Assembly (NCBI RefSeq): GCF_000422665.1
Contig: NZ_AUGM01000001.1
Coordinates: 675,352 to 739,351 of the forward strand
Reading direction: 5' to 3'
DNA: 64,000 nucleotides
From: Ferrimonas senticii DSM 18821
GTDB taxonomy: Bacteria > Pseudomonadota > Gammaproteobacteria > Enterobacterales > Shewanellaceae
The notes under the pieces were generated by a model. The model was not told the DNA's origin. It was given only the letters and a program-made list of their open reading frames with translations, and made no database searches. Position numbers and translations under genes: made by a program. Below are positions 42,561-51,198 of the stretch, piece after piece (positions within the stretch are counted from its first letter, which is position 1; each line of letters starts with the position of its first letter).

Positions 42561-42779
42561 ATGCCTTATTTTCACACAATCGACGGCCACTGGCGTTTTA
42601 ACGGCGATCCGAGTGATCTTGCCCGCAGCCGTGCCAGTGCCAATCAGTGTCATCAGTTTCACGCCGATGATGAAGATGAACAGGTTGATGATGTCGAACG
42701 CTCCTGCGTCAACTGCGCCTATCGACGCTGGCACCAAAGCGGTTTTGATTGCTTGAAGCCAACTCTCGACCGCGGTTAA
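42561..42779 (+). CDS. 72-residue four-cysteine protein, putative metal-binding
   Basis: This small cytosolic protein starts at ATG 42561 behind a strong AAGGAG site. It begins MPYFHTIDGHWRFNGDPSD and has an acidic middle (DDEDEQVDDVE) and a terminal cluster CVNCAYRRWHQSGFDCLKP. Cysteines at 30, 49, 52 and 64 could hold zinc or an Fe-S cluster. I do not recognise the family. It precedes the ECF transporter operon on the same strand by 174 nt and may belong to it. The strong start, composition and motif make it a real gene rather than noise. Confidence 0.7.
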   Translation: MPYFHTIDGHWRFNGDPSDLARSRASANQCHQFHADDEDEQVDDVERSCVNCAYRRWHQSGFDCLKPTLDRG

Positions 42780-42833
42780 CTGCCGTGAGGCATTTTGTCT
42801 CACACTTGGCCGACAAAAACACCAATGAGAGAC

Positions 42834-42914
42834 ATGTTGACTACTCAAACAGATCTTGGTCTCAGTTTGAGTTACTTGGCGACAGGTATCGTTATCAACT
42901 TCACGGCAACCTGA
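42834..42914 (+). CDS. Possible 26-residue leader peptide ahead of the ECF ATPase
   Basis: ATG 42834 preceded by GAGAG opens a 26-codon frame (MLTTQTDLGLSLSYLATGIV..., ending TGA 42912-42914) in the leader between the four-cysteine gene and the ATPase. Within it CTCAAAC (42844-42850) and GTTTGAG (42865-42871) form a perfect 7-bp stem. It could be a leader peptide or just a chance frame over an RNA structure. Confidence 0.25.
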   Translation: MLTTQTDLGLSLSYLATGIVINFTAT

Positions 42915-42953
42915 TTACAGTAGCGGCCATCTTTGGCTTATTCACTGTGTTCC

Positions 42954-44231
42954 ATGGCCTGCGCAGTCTTAAAACAAGTCTCGTTAGAGCGCCACCATCA
43001 ACGGCTGTGGCAATCGCTCAATCTAACCGTAAAGCGGGGCGAGTTACTGTTAATTAACGGCGCTACTGGCAGTGGCAAAAGTACCCTACTGCAGTTGCTG
43101 GCCGGACTTATCGCCCCCACTGAAGGTCACATAACTCGACCGCAACGGTGCGGTTTAGTGCTGCAAGATCCCTGCATTCAAATGCTACGAGATCAAGTTG
43201 GTGCCGAAGTCGCGGTATTGCTGGAACATTTGCAAACCCCGCCGGCACAGATGCCGGATAAAATTAATCAGGCGCTTGACCTAGTCGGACTGCCTTTACC
43301 ACTAACCCACGCCACGGCGGCATTATCCCAAGGCCAACGCTATCGATTGCTAATTGCCGCTCAGTTGGTGGCCTGCCCAAGTTTGCTGCTGCTGGACGAG
43401 CCATGGGCGCAGATGGACGATAGCGCCTTTATTGAACTGAAACGGTTGCTGCGACAATTAACCATGCAAGGGATCACCGTGGTGATCACCGAACATCACC
43501 TTACCCCTTGGCGGGATTGTGTCGATCGGATCCTAACGCTCAGTGAATCGGGATTAATCGCCGCCGCAGCGCCAACCGAACCAACCACGGTATTCGCAGC
43601 CGCCACGCCCCAGCCTAGTCACCGTGGCCAGCTCTGCTATCGCTGCAGCGCCACGACCTTAGCGTTGGCAGAAGATCGGCAACTTCAACTGCCAGATCTT
43701 GAGGTGTTTGCTGGGCAACGGGTACTGCTGCAAGGCGTTAACGGCAGTGGCAAAAGCACCCTGCTGCGGGCCATCATCGGTTTTGATGGCAACGCCATTG
43801 GCCAGTTGCAACAACCGGGCTTGATGACCATCTGCCTGCAACAACCAGCACGACAGCTGTTCGCCACGACAGTACTTGATGAGCTGTGCTTTTCGTTGCT
43901 ACGCCATGGTCAATCGCTAGCCGAAGCGCAACAGGCGGCAATGACACTGCTGCAACGCATACAGCTAGACCACCTCGCCCAGCGCTCGCCCTATGCCCTC
44001 AGCTATGGCCAACAGCATCTGATTGGGATCGCCAGCCAACTGCTGCGCCAGCCGGCGTTGTTGCTGCTAGATGATCCCTTTGCCGGATTAGATCCACGCC
44101 ATTGCCAGCAGTTGTGGCGACTGCTGGATGAGCTTCCTCACCATTGCAGCTGCGTGATCGCCAGTCACCGCCACCTCGATGGTTTCAATAATCACTGGCG
44201 AATTCACGGCCAACAGTTACAGGTAGCGTAA
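42954..44231 (+). CDS. ECF transporter ATPase, two fused ATP-binding domains
   Basis: This 425-residue protein has two ABC ATPase domains, as in YkoD/CbiO-type ECF energising units. Domain 1 has Walker A NGATGSGKSTLLQLLAG (near residue 35), signature LSQGQRYRL and Walker B SLLLLDEPWAQMD. Domain 2 has Walker A QGVNGSGKSTLLRAIIG (near 265), signature LSYGQQHLIGIASQ and Walker B ALLLLDDPFAGLD, where the catalytic Glu is Asp, so the second site may hydrolyse ATP poorly. Domain 1 keeps the Glu. ATG 42954 is chosen (TTG 42933 is in frame); neither has a good ribosome-binding site. Its stop overlaps the T-component start (TAATG). Confidence 0.88.
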   Translation: MACAVLKQVSLERHHQRLWQSLNLTVKRGELLLINGATGSGKSTLLQLLAGLIAPTEGHITRPQRCGLVLQDPCIQMLRDQVGAEVAVLLEHLQTPPAQMPDKINQALDLVGLPLPLTHATAALSQGQRYRLLIAAQLVACPSLLLLDEPWAQMDDSAFIELKRLLRQLTMQGITVVITEHHLTPWRDCVDRILTLSESGLIAAAAPTEPTTVFAAATPQPSHRGQLCYRCSATTLALAEDRQLQLPDLEVFAGQRVLLQGVNGSGKSTLLRAIIGFDGNAIGQLQQPGLMTICLQQPARQLFATTVLDELCFSLLRHGQSLAEAQQAAMTLLQRIQLDHLAQRSPYALSYGQQHLIGIASQLLRQPALLLLDDPFAGLDPRHCQQLWRLLDELPHHCSCVIASHRHLDGFNNHWRIHGQQLQVA

Positions 44232-44863
44232 TGGCCAATCAACCTCGAGCCGTTGGCTATACCCAACTTAAATTGCTGCTCAGCCCACTATTCCTGGCGG
44301 CCATTTTGGCGATGCCTGCGTGGGCACTGCTGCCCGCGGCGCTGCTGATGTTGCCACTGCTGTGGCGAGCACCAACCGGTCTACTTCAGCTGTGGCGACT
44401 GACCAAGCTGATGGCGGTGCAGTTTGTGATTGTCTGGCTGTTCTATCTGCTGCGCTTTGGCCTCGATTCTTGGCCGGCGGCGTTGGAACTGTCAGCGCGG
44501 CTGTATCTGTCACTTTGGCCGGGATTATGGTTTTTCCTAACCACCCCACAACACCGAATTATGGCGGCACTATCGCCTTGGCTAAAACCGCGCACGGTGT
44601 TGGTAGTGGCAACCACCTTGGCGTTAATGCCCAGACTGGTGCGCGAAGCGCATCAACTTTACCAATTGCAATGTCTGCGCGGCGCGCGGATCAAGCCCAA
44701 ACAACTGTGGCGCCCTTCAGCGTGGTTGGATCTGATTAACACCGTGCTGTGCCCACTGCTGATCCAGCTTATCCAATTAACCAAACAACAAGAGATGGCA
44801 CTGCGAGCCCGAGGCTATCGCGATGGCATCGCCCCAACGCTGTTCACCACTGAGGACAATTAA
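44231..44863 (+). CDS. ECF transporter T component (CbiQ/EcfT-like)
   Basis: This is a 210-residue membrane protein with about four to five helices. The CbiQ/EcfT coupling motifs are the two Ala-Arg-Gly-type turns, seen here as LQCLRGARIKPKQLW (near residue 155) and MALRARGYRDG (near 195), which dock into the ATPase grooves. The start codon overlaps the ATPase stop, and its stop overlaps the next start, so subunits are made in stoichiometric sequence. The family fits ECF group I or II transport; the substrate is set by the S component. Confidence 0.83.
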   Translation: MANQPRAVGYTQLKLLLSPLFLAAILAMPAWALLPAALLMLPLLWRAPTGLLQLWRLTKLMAVQFVIVWLFYLLRFGLDSWPAALELSARLYLSLWPGLWFFLTTPQHRIMAALSPWLKPRTVLVVATTLALMPRLVREAHQLYQLQCLRGARIKPKQLWRPSAWLDLINTVLCPLLIQLIQLTKQQEMALRARGYRDGIAPTLFTTEDN

Positions 44864-45414
44864 TGGAACGCTTCAAACTGTCTGACGCGCTGCTGCTTAG
44901 CGCATTAGCATTGTTGCTGCTGAGCTTTAAAGCGGCGGTCAAACTGAAACTGGGTTTGGTTGGCCACTCGATGTTTATGATGACGCTGGTAATGCTGCTG
45001 GCGCGAGGGTTAGTGCCAAAAACCGGCAGCGTACTGGCCACCGGCTTTCTCACCGGCTTGCTGGCGATGCTGCTTGGCATTGGCAAAGGTGGCCCGCTGA
45101 TCCTGTTGAAGTTCATGTTCCCAGCCGCCGCCATTGAACTAGCCTGCCTGTTGCTGCCGTTTGCGCCATGGCAGCGAAAAACCGCCATTTTGGTCGGGCT
45201 TTGTGGCCTGGCGGCGTGGATTGCCAAAGGGATGTTTGAGTTATGGCTAGCCGGTGCCGACGCCCAATTTATGCTGCTGCAGATGGGCTGGAAAGGACTT
45301 GGCGGCGGCCTATTCACCCTCTTAGCGGCGCTGTGTGTACCACCACTGCTGGCGCGACTGGCGCATCACCAATTGATCCCACAGCAACGGCAACCACAGG
45401 GACTGACCCCATGA
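44863..45414 (+). CDS. Candidate ECF substrate-binding (S) component, substrate unknown
   Basis: This is a 183-residue membrane protein with five to six helices. It has the size, topology and position of an S component. A conserved-looking block is LVGHSMFMMTLVMLLARGLVPKTGSVLATG, followed by LGIGKGGPLILLKFMFPAAAIEL. It does not match the S families I know (BioY, RibU, ThiT, FolT, NikM/CbiM) well enough to name a substrate. The C-terminus is cytosolic and polar. It is coupled upstream (TAATG) and downstream (ATGA). Confidence 0.65.
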   Translation: MERFKLSDALLLSALALLLLSFKAAVKLKLGLVGHSMFMMTLVMLLARGLVPKTGSVLATGFLTGLLAMLLGIGKGGPLILLKFMFPAAAIELACLLLPFAPWQRKTAILVGLCGLAAWIAKGMFELWLAGADAQFMLLQMGWKGLGGGLFTLLAALCVPPLLARLAHHQLIPQQRQPQGLTP

Positions 45415-46130
45415 AACTGACCATCTGCATCGACGATACCGACATCATCGGCTCCAAAGGCACCGGCGAAATTGCCGAGGAACTGGGCGAAAAACTGGTG
45501 CAACTTGGTCTCGGTCAAGCCACTGGCGTCAGCCGTCATCAACTGTATGTGCACCAAGACATTCCCTATACCTCGCACAACAGCTCAATGTGCTTTGAAC
45601 TGACCGAAGTCGGCGCCAGCATCGATGAGGTGATCGGTCACTGCATTGCCCACCTTATCGAACACAGCGCGGTCGGCTCCGATCCTGGTCTGGCGGTCGC
45701 CACCGAGCAAGCCGACTGGCCAGCCCTGATAGAATTTGGCCAGCAAGCCAAACGGCAGGTGCTTAACAAAACCCTCGCCTATCAATTGGCCGAGCAAGCC
45801 GGAGTGCATCTGTCAGAGCACGGTGGCAGCGGCGATGGCATCATCGGCGCTTTGGCGGGGTTGGGACTGCGCCGCGATGGCAACGACGGTCGCATGAAAG
45901 GCCAAGTTAAGCTGAACCTTAGCGCAGCCTGCGTCGCCGAGCTACTGAAACAACCCGAGATCGACAGCGTCATTGATCTCAACCATAAGCCGCTGCCACA
46001 GGATGCCGTGGTGCAGCTAAGTGGCAAAGTCAAAACCGTCCGAGTGAATCAGCAGTGCGCCCTACTGGTCTACCAACAAGCGGATGGGCGCTGGCACAAC
46101 GCCGGTAAGTCACAGCTGAAAGCTTATTAA
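45411..46130 (+). CDS. TiaS-like nucleotide-binding protein linked to an ECF transporter
   Basis: This is a 239-residue protein resembling the N-terminal kinase/FLD part of archaeal tRNA(Ile2) agmatinylcytidine synthetase. It has ICIDDTDIIGSKGTGEIAEEL (residues 4-24), SRHQLYVHQDIPYTSHNSSMCFEL, GSDPGLAVA near 85 and HGGSGDGIIGALAGLGLRRDGND near 140. An OB-like tail follows (AVVQLSGKVKTVRVNQQC). The archaeal zinc ribbon is missing. Bacteria make the equivalent tRNA modification with TilS, so a tRNA role is doubtful; an ATP-dependent step on the imported compound is more likely, as inference. ATG 45411 overlaps the S-component stop (ATGA). Confidence 0.65.
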   Translation: MKLTICIDDTDIIGSKGTGEIAEELGEKLVQLGLGQATGVSRHQLYVHQDIPYTSHNSSMCFELTEVGASIDEVIGHCIAHLIEHSAVGSDPGLAVATEQADWPALIEFGQQAKRQVLNKTLAYQLAEQAGVHLSEHGGSGDGIIGALAGLGLRRDGNDGRMKGQVKLNLSAACVAELLKQPEIDSVIDLNHKPLPQDAVVQLSGKVKTVRVNQQCALLVYQQADGRWHNAGKSQLKAY

Positions 46131-46212
46131 ATCAACATAGCAATCAGGCAGTTGGTCTTTGTTTACGGTTTCGCTACAGTGCCAGTAGCGAAACTTACAC
46201 AAGGATCTGTCG

Positions 46213-47949
46213 ATGTTTCATGCTCGCCCCTTATCGGTTCGCCGTGCGCAGCCATGGTTGACCTGCGTCGTGATGGCAACCGCTGCCGCGCTAAGCCTGC
46301 CAGCCAACGCCTTCGACCGAGTCACCGGCGAATCATTCGCCAGCCGTTCTCCGGTGTACGCCCAACACGGCATGGCCGCCACCAGCCAGCCGCTGGCCAC
46401 GCAAGTAGCGCTGGATATCCTCAAACAAGGTGGCAGCGCCGTCGATGCGGCTATTGCTGCCAACGCCATGCTCGGGTTAGTGGAACCTACCGGCTGTGGC
46501 ATCGGTGGCGATCTGTTTGCCATTGTCTGGGATAGCAAAAGCCAACAACTGCATGGCCTCAACGCCAGTGGTCGCAGCCCGCAAAGTCTGACTATGGCGG
46601 AATTTAAACGGCTCGGTTTAAGTAGTATCCCGCCCTATGGCCCACTGCCAGTATCGGTACCCGGCACCGTTGATGGCTGGTTTGAACTGCACGGCAAGTT
46701 TGGCAAGTTGCCGATCAGTGAGCTGCTACAACCCGCGATTGGCTATGCCGAAAATGGTTTTCCGGTATCCGACTTAATCGCCTTTTATCTTGATCGTAGC
46801 GTCGAGCGCATCGGCCAATATCCCGGCTTTGCGGAAACCTTTATGCCGGATGGCAAAATGCCGAAAACCGGCGAAATCTTTAAAAATCCGGGGCTGGCCT
46901 ACAGCTACAAGTTGATTGCCGAACAGGGCCGCGATGCCTTTTACAAAGGCGAGATCGCCAGCCGCATCGATGACTACATGAAAGCCCAAGGCGGCTTTTT
47001 AAGTTACGCCGATCTGGCCGCTCACCAGAGCGATTGGATCACACCGGTCAGCATCAACTATCGCGGTGTAGAGCTGTGGGAATTGCCACCACCGGGACAA
47101 GGGATCGCCGCGCTGCAGATCTTAGATCTGCTGAAAACCTACGACTTAGCGGCGATGGGCCGTGACAGCGCCGAGTTCGTCCACACCTTTGTCGAAGCTA
47201 AGAAGCTGGCGTTTGCCGATCGTGCCAAGTTCTATGCCGATCCCGACTTTGCCATGGTGCCGGTAGCCGAGCTTATCTCCGACGGCTACGCCGACAAGCG
47301 TCGAAAACGGATTGACGCCAACAAAGCCGCCAAAGCGGTCGAGGCCGGCAACCCCGCACTAGAACACGGCGACACCATCTATCTGACCACCGCCGACAAA
47401 GACGGCAATATGGTGTCGCTGATCCAAAGCAACTATCGCGGCATGGGTTCCGGCATGACCCCTCCGGGTCTTGGCTTTGTGCTGCAAGACCGTGGCCAAC
47501 TGTTTTCGCTAAAGGAGGGTGAAGCCAACAGCTACGCCCCCGGCAAGCGGCCGTTTCATACCATCATTCCCGCCTTTGCCACCAAAGACGGCAAGCCGTG
47601 GTTGTCGTTTGGGGTGATGGGCGGTGCCACCCAGCCACAGGCGCACGCGCAGATCATCATCAACATGGTCGACTTTGGCATGAACCTGCAAGAAGCCGGT
47701 GATGCGCCGCGGATTTTACACAGCGGCTCCAGCCAACCCACCGGCGAAGTGATGCTCAGCGGCGGCGTGGTCAGTTTGGAATCCGGCTTTAGCTACCAAA
47801 CTAAGCGCAACTTGATGCTTAAAGGCCACAAACTGCAAGACAACCTCGGCGGATATGGCGGCTACCAAGCGATCGAATGGGACGCCAACAACAAGGTTTA
47901 TATCGGTGCCTCGGAAAGTCGCAAAGATGGCCAAGCGGCGGGATATTAG
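46213..47949 (+). CDS. ggt: Gamma-glutamyltransferase
   Basis: This is a 578-residue Ntn-hydrolase, secreted to the periplasm (signal peptide about residues 1-33, ending in PANA). It transfers or hydrolyses the gamma-glutamyl group of glutathione. The precursor self-cleaves before Thr 388 in GDTIYLTTADKDGN, giving large and small chains. Other motifs are AATSQPLATQVALDILKQGGSAVDAA, GCGIGGDLF, the GSGMTPPGLGFVLQDRG segment and GVMGGATQPQAHAQIIINM. The length matches E. coli Ggt (580). AAGGA precedes ATG 46213. It is monocistronic with a strong terminator. Confidence 0.93.
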   Translation: MFHARPLSVRRAQPWLTCVVMATAAALSLPANAFDRVTGESFASRSPVYAQHGMAATSQPLATQVALDILKQGGSAVDAAIAANAMLGLVEPTGCGIGGDLFAIVWDSKSQQLHGLNASGRSPQSLTMAEFKRLGLSSIPPYGPLPVSVPGTVDGWFELHGKFGKLPISELLQPAIGYAENGFPVSDLIAFYLDRSVERIGQYPGFAETFMPDGKMPKTGEIFKNPGLAYSYKLIAEQGRDAFYKGEIASRIDDYMKAQGGFLSYADLAAHQSDWITPVSINYRGVELWELPPPGQGIAALQILDLLKTYDLAAMGRDSAEFVHTFVEAKKLAFADRAKFYADPDFAMVPVAELISDGYADKRRKRIDANKAAKAVEAGNPALEHGDTIYLTTADKDGNMVSLIQSNYRGMGSGMTPPGLGFVLQDRGQLFSLKEGEANSYAPGKRPFHTIIPAFATKDGKPWLSFGVMGGATQPQAHAQIIINMVDFGMNLQEAGDAPRILHSGSSQPTGEVMLSGGVVSLESGFSYQTKRNLMLKGHKLQDNLGGYGGYQAIEWDANNKVYIGASESRKDGQAAGY

Positions 47950-47988
47950 ATAGTTATTAGTTGGTAGATTTCAGTCGTTAGTTACAGC

Positions 47989-48030
47989 AAAAGCGGCGGT
48001 AGATTGCTCTACCGCCGCTTTTCTTTTTCT
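47989..48030 (+). terminator. Intrinsic terminator of ggt
   Basis: AAGCGGCGGTAGA / TCTACCGCCGCTT form a 13-bp stem with a 4-nt loop followed by TTCTTTTT, about 40 nt after the ggt stop. Confidence 0.9.
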
Positions 48031-48090
48031 CTAGCTGATCGCTAACAACTACTAAAAACTAATCGCTGATAGCTAGCTACTTTTGCCAAG

Positions 48091-51000
48091 CTACGATTTA
48101 GCGCTTGGCTTAAAGCTGTTAATTTGCTCGGCCAGTTTGTCCGCCACAAAGCCTGGTGAATGGGTGTTGCCGGAGATCAAGCGATACATCGCTGGGATCA
48201 CCAACAGCGTCACCACGGTGGCAAACGCCATCCCGAACAGCACCACGGTACCCACCGCAATTCGGCTTTCATAGCCGGCACCGCTGGAGAAGATCAGCGG
48301 CACCGCCCCAAACAGGGTGGTCATCGCGGTCATCAGGATTGGCTGCAGACGACGGGTTGCCGCATCAATCACCGCTTGCTCAAGGCCGAGGCCGCGATCG
48401 CGGAGCTGGTTAGCAAATTCAACAATCAAGATGCCGTTTTTGGTCACCATGCCAATCAGCATGATCAGACCAATCTGGCTGTAGATGTTAAGCCCCTGCC
48501 CCATCAGCCACAGGCCAGCTAAGCCACCGAGAATGCCCATCGGTACGGTAAACATCACCACCAGCGGGTTGATAAAGCTTTCAAACTGCGCCGCCAATAC
48601 CAAGTAGGCCACCAACAACGCCAAACCAAACACCACCGCGGTGCTGCTCTGGTTCTCTTTAAAGTCAGCGGATTCGCCAGCGTAGTTGATGTTAATCTCC
48701 TTCGGCAAAATCCGTTTGGCTTCATCCTCAAGCAGCGTCAGGGCATCGCCCAAGTTGCCTTCTGGGGTCAAGTTGGCCTTGATGGTGATCGACTTCTGCT
48801 TGGAGTAGTGCGACAACATCCGCGCCGCGCCCACCTCTTCCACGTAGGTTACCGTGTCCAGACTGATTAACAGACCGGTACCGGAACGCAGGTAGATCTT
48901 GGAGAGATCGGCAGCGCTGTTGAAGTGGCGCTCGTTAGCGCGCAGATAGACGTCGTACTCTTCACCACGATCGACAAAAGTGGTTTCCGTCTTACCACCC
49001 AGCATCACCTCAACGGTACTGGCGATCTCGGTCACGCTTAAGCCCAACTCCGCCGCCCGGGCGCGATCAACTCGCACCACCAACTCTGGGGTTTGCTCGG
49101 CGTAATCGATGTCAGCGCCGGTCATCTGCTCGCTGTCGTTGGCGAAATCGCGCAGCTGCAAGGCGTAGCGATTCAGTTCATCGTAGCTGGAACCACTGAT
49201 CACAAACTGCACCGGCTCCGACGAACCACCACGGAAGCCCGGCAACATCGGCCGCACCATCACATCGGGGATATCTTTAAGCTGCTTGGCCACCACCGCC
49301 AGCGCGTCTTTGGCGGTTTGCGTGCGCTCGCGCCAATCTTCCAACTGAATGATCACAAAGCCGGTGTTATCGCCCGCACGGCCACCAAAGGCTGGAGTCT
49401 GAATGCTGAACGAGCGCACCAACCCTTGCCCCAATAGCCCCATCATCCGTTCTTCAACGATCTCCATGTTGGCGCTCATGCGGTTGTAACTGGTGCCCTC
49501 AGCGCCTTTAACAAAGGCAAACAGAATGCCGCGGTCCTCTTTTGGCGCCAATTCGGCTGGGATCTTTTGCAGCAACAGCGCCGAACCGCCAATACAGGCG
49601 ATAATCACCAGTGGCGCCAGCCAACGGCCTTTTAATACCACTACCAACAAGCGACGATAACCGGCTTCCAAGGCGCTGATCACCCGGCGTACACCACGAA
49701 TAAGCAGGTTCGGTTTATCTTTGGTGGTGAGGATTTTCGAGCCCAACACTGGGGTTAAGGTCAATGCCACCAACGATGAGAACAGCACCGACATCGCCAG
49801 CACCACCGCAAATTCGGTGAACATTAAGCCAACCATGCCATCCATAAAGGAGATTGGCAGGAACACCATCACCAACACCAAGGTGGTGGCGATCACCGCA
49901 AAACCCACTTCGCGAGTACCATCGAAGGCCGCCAGCAGCGGCGGTTTGCCCTGCTGCATGTGATGGTGAATGTTTTCCACCACCACGATGGCATCATCGA
50001 CCACCAGACCGATGGCCAAAATCAGCGCCATCAAGGTCAGCAAGTTAATCGAATAACCGAAGAAATAGGCCGCCATAAAGGCGCTGATCAGCGATACCGG
50101 CACGGTTAACGCCGGGATCAGGGTCACTCGCGCTTGCCCCAAAAACAGGTACAGCACCAGGATCACCAACACCGCGGTGATCATAATGGTCGAGTACACC
50201 TCGTCAATGGCGTTTTCGATAAACAACGTTTTGTCGTAATCGATAAACAGCTCAGTGCCTTCCGGTAAGAAGCTTTGAATCGCTTCCACTTCCGCCCGTA
50301 CCGCCATCGCCACATCCAATGGGTTAGCGTCTGACATCGCAATAATGCCAAGGCCGATGTTCACTTCACCGTTGGATTTGTAGGTTGAATCTTCGTTTTT
50401 AGCGCCGACGTACACCCGCGCCACATCTTGCAGATAGATGGCGGTGCCATCGTCAGCGCGGCGCACTTGCAGATAACCAAAATCTTCAGCGGTTTGGTAC
50501 ATGCGATCGGTGCGTACCGACATCGTCAGCACGTCATTACGCATCTCACCGCCGGGGTTTTCGACGTTTTCCGCTTTCAGGGCGGCAATAATGTCGTTTC
50601 CGGTGACGCCAAAGCCAGCCATCTTGGATGGATCTAACTCAACGTACATCACCTTATACAGCGCGCCGTAGTAATCCACGGCACTGACCCCGGAGATCAA
50701 CGAGAAGCGGTCTTCAATGCTGCGCTGGGCGTAATCGGTCAACTCGGTGCGATCCATGATACTGGAGCTTAAGTTGACGTAGATCGACGCATCACCACTG
50801 CCGTTATCGCGATACACCACCGGATCATTGGCTTCATCCGGCAAGCGGTTTTGTGCCCGTGCCACCGCATCACGAACGTCACTGACGCCTTCAACCAGAT
50901 CCCAGCCAACTTGGAAGGTAACGATGATCCGCGACATGCCGTTGCGGGTTACCGAAGTCAGCTCTTCAATGCCACTGATGCCGCTAAGCTGATCTTCAAT

Positions 51001-51198
51001 CACCTTGGTGACTTGGCTCTCCATGATCGTCGCCGATGCACCTGAGTACGACGTACTTACGGTCACTACCGGACTGTCGACGTCCGGCATCTCACGCACC
51101 GCCAGCTTGGAGTAAGAGACCAAACCAAACACCATCAGCAGCAAACTAAGTACGATGGCAACGACCGGACGTTTTACCGAGACATCAGAAAGCAGCAT
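48091..51198 (-). CDS. RND multidrug efflux transporter (second system)
   Basis: This is a 1035-residue HAE-1-type RND pump, of the MexW/VexF-like branch rather than AcrB. It starts MLLSDVSVKRPVVAIVLSL, has REMPDVDSPVVTVSTSYSGAS, the relay motif ALILAIGLVVDDAIVVVENIHHH near 395-415, the LAPKEDRGILFAFVKG segment near 555 and GLIMLIGMVTKNGILIVEFANQL near 940. It is encoded with an adaptor (14-nt gene overlap) but no outer-membrane channel, so it probably uses a TolC-like protein encoded elsewhere, perhaps the one at 33825-35273. Convergent with ggt. Confidence 0.93.
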   Translation of the reverse strand: MLLSDVSVKRPVVAIVLSLLLMVFGLVSYSKLAVREMPDVDSPVVTVSTSYSGASATIMESQVTKVIEDQLSGISGIEELTSVTRNGMSRIIVTFQVGWDLVEGVSDVRDAVARAQNRLPDEANDPVVYRDNGSGDASIYVNLSSSIMDRTELTDYAQRSIEDRFSLISGVSAVDYYGALYKVMYVELDPSKMAGFGVTGNDIIAALKAENVENPGGEMRNDVLTMSVRTDRMYQTAEDFGYLQVRRADDGTAIYLQDVARVYVGAKNEDSTYKSNGEVNIGLGIIAMSDANPLDVAMAVRAEVEAIQSFLPEGTELFIDYDKTLFIENAIDEVYSTIMITAVLVILVLYLFLGQARVTLIPALTVPVSLISAFMAAYFFGYSINLLTLMALILAIGLVVDDAIVVVENIHHHMQQGKPPLLAAFDGTREVGFAVIATTLVLVMVFLPISFMDGMVGLMFTEFAVVLAMSVLFSSLVALTLTPVLGSKILTTKDKPNLLIRGVRRVISALEAGYRRLLVVVLKGRWLAPLVIIACIGGSALLLQKIPAELAPKEDRGILFAFVKGAEGTSYNRMSANMEIVEERMMGLLGQGLVRSFSIQTPAFGGRAGDNTGFVIIQLEDWRERTQTAKDALAVVAKQLKDIPDVMVRPMLPGFRGGSSEPVQFVISGSSYDELNRYALQLRDFANDSEQMTGADIDYAEQTPELVVRVDRARAAELGLSVTEIASTVEVMLGGKTETTFVDRGEEYDVYLRANERHFNSAADLSKIYLRSGTGLLISLDTVTYVEEVGAARMLSHYSKQKSITIKANLTPEGNLGDALTLLEDEAKRILPKEININYAGESADFKENQSSTAVVFGLALLVAYLVLAAQFESFINPLVVMFTVPMGILGGLAGLWLMGQGLNIYSQIGLIMLIGMVTKNGILIVEFANQLRDRGLGLEQAVIDAATRRLQPILMTAMTTLFGAVPLIFSSGAGYESRIAVGTVVLFGMAFATVVTLLVIPAMYRLISGNTHSPGFVADKLAEQINSFKPSAKS

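Noticed and set aside
42290..42601. 103-codon plus-strand frame upstream of the four-cysteine gene
   Set aside because: No ribosome-binding site, overlaps the start of a better-supported gene in another frame, and no recognisable sequence pattern.
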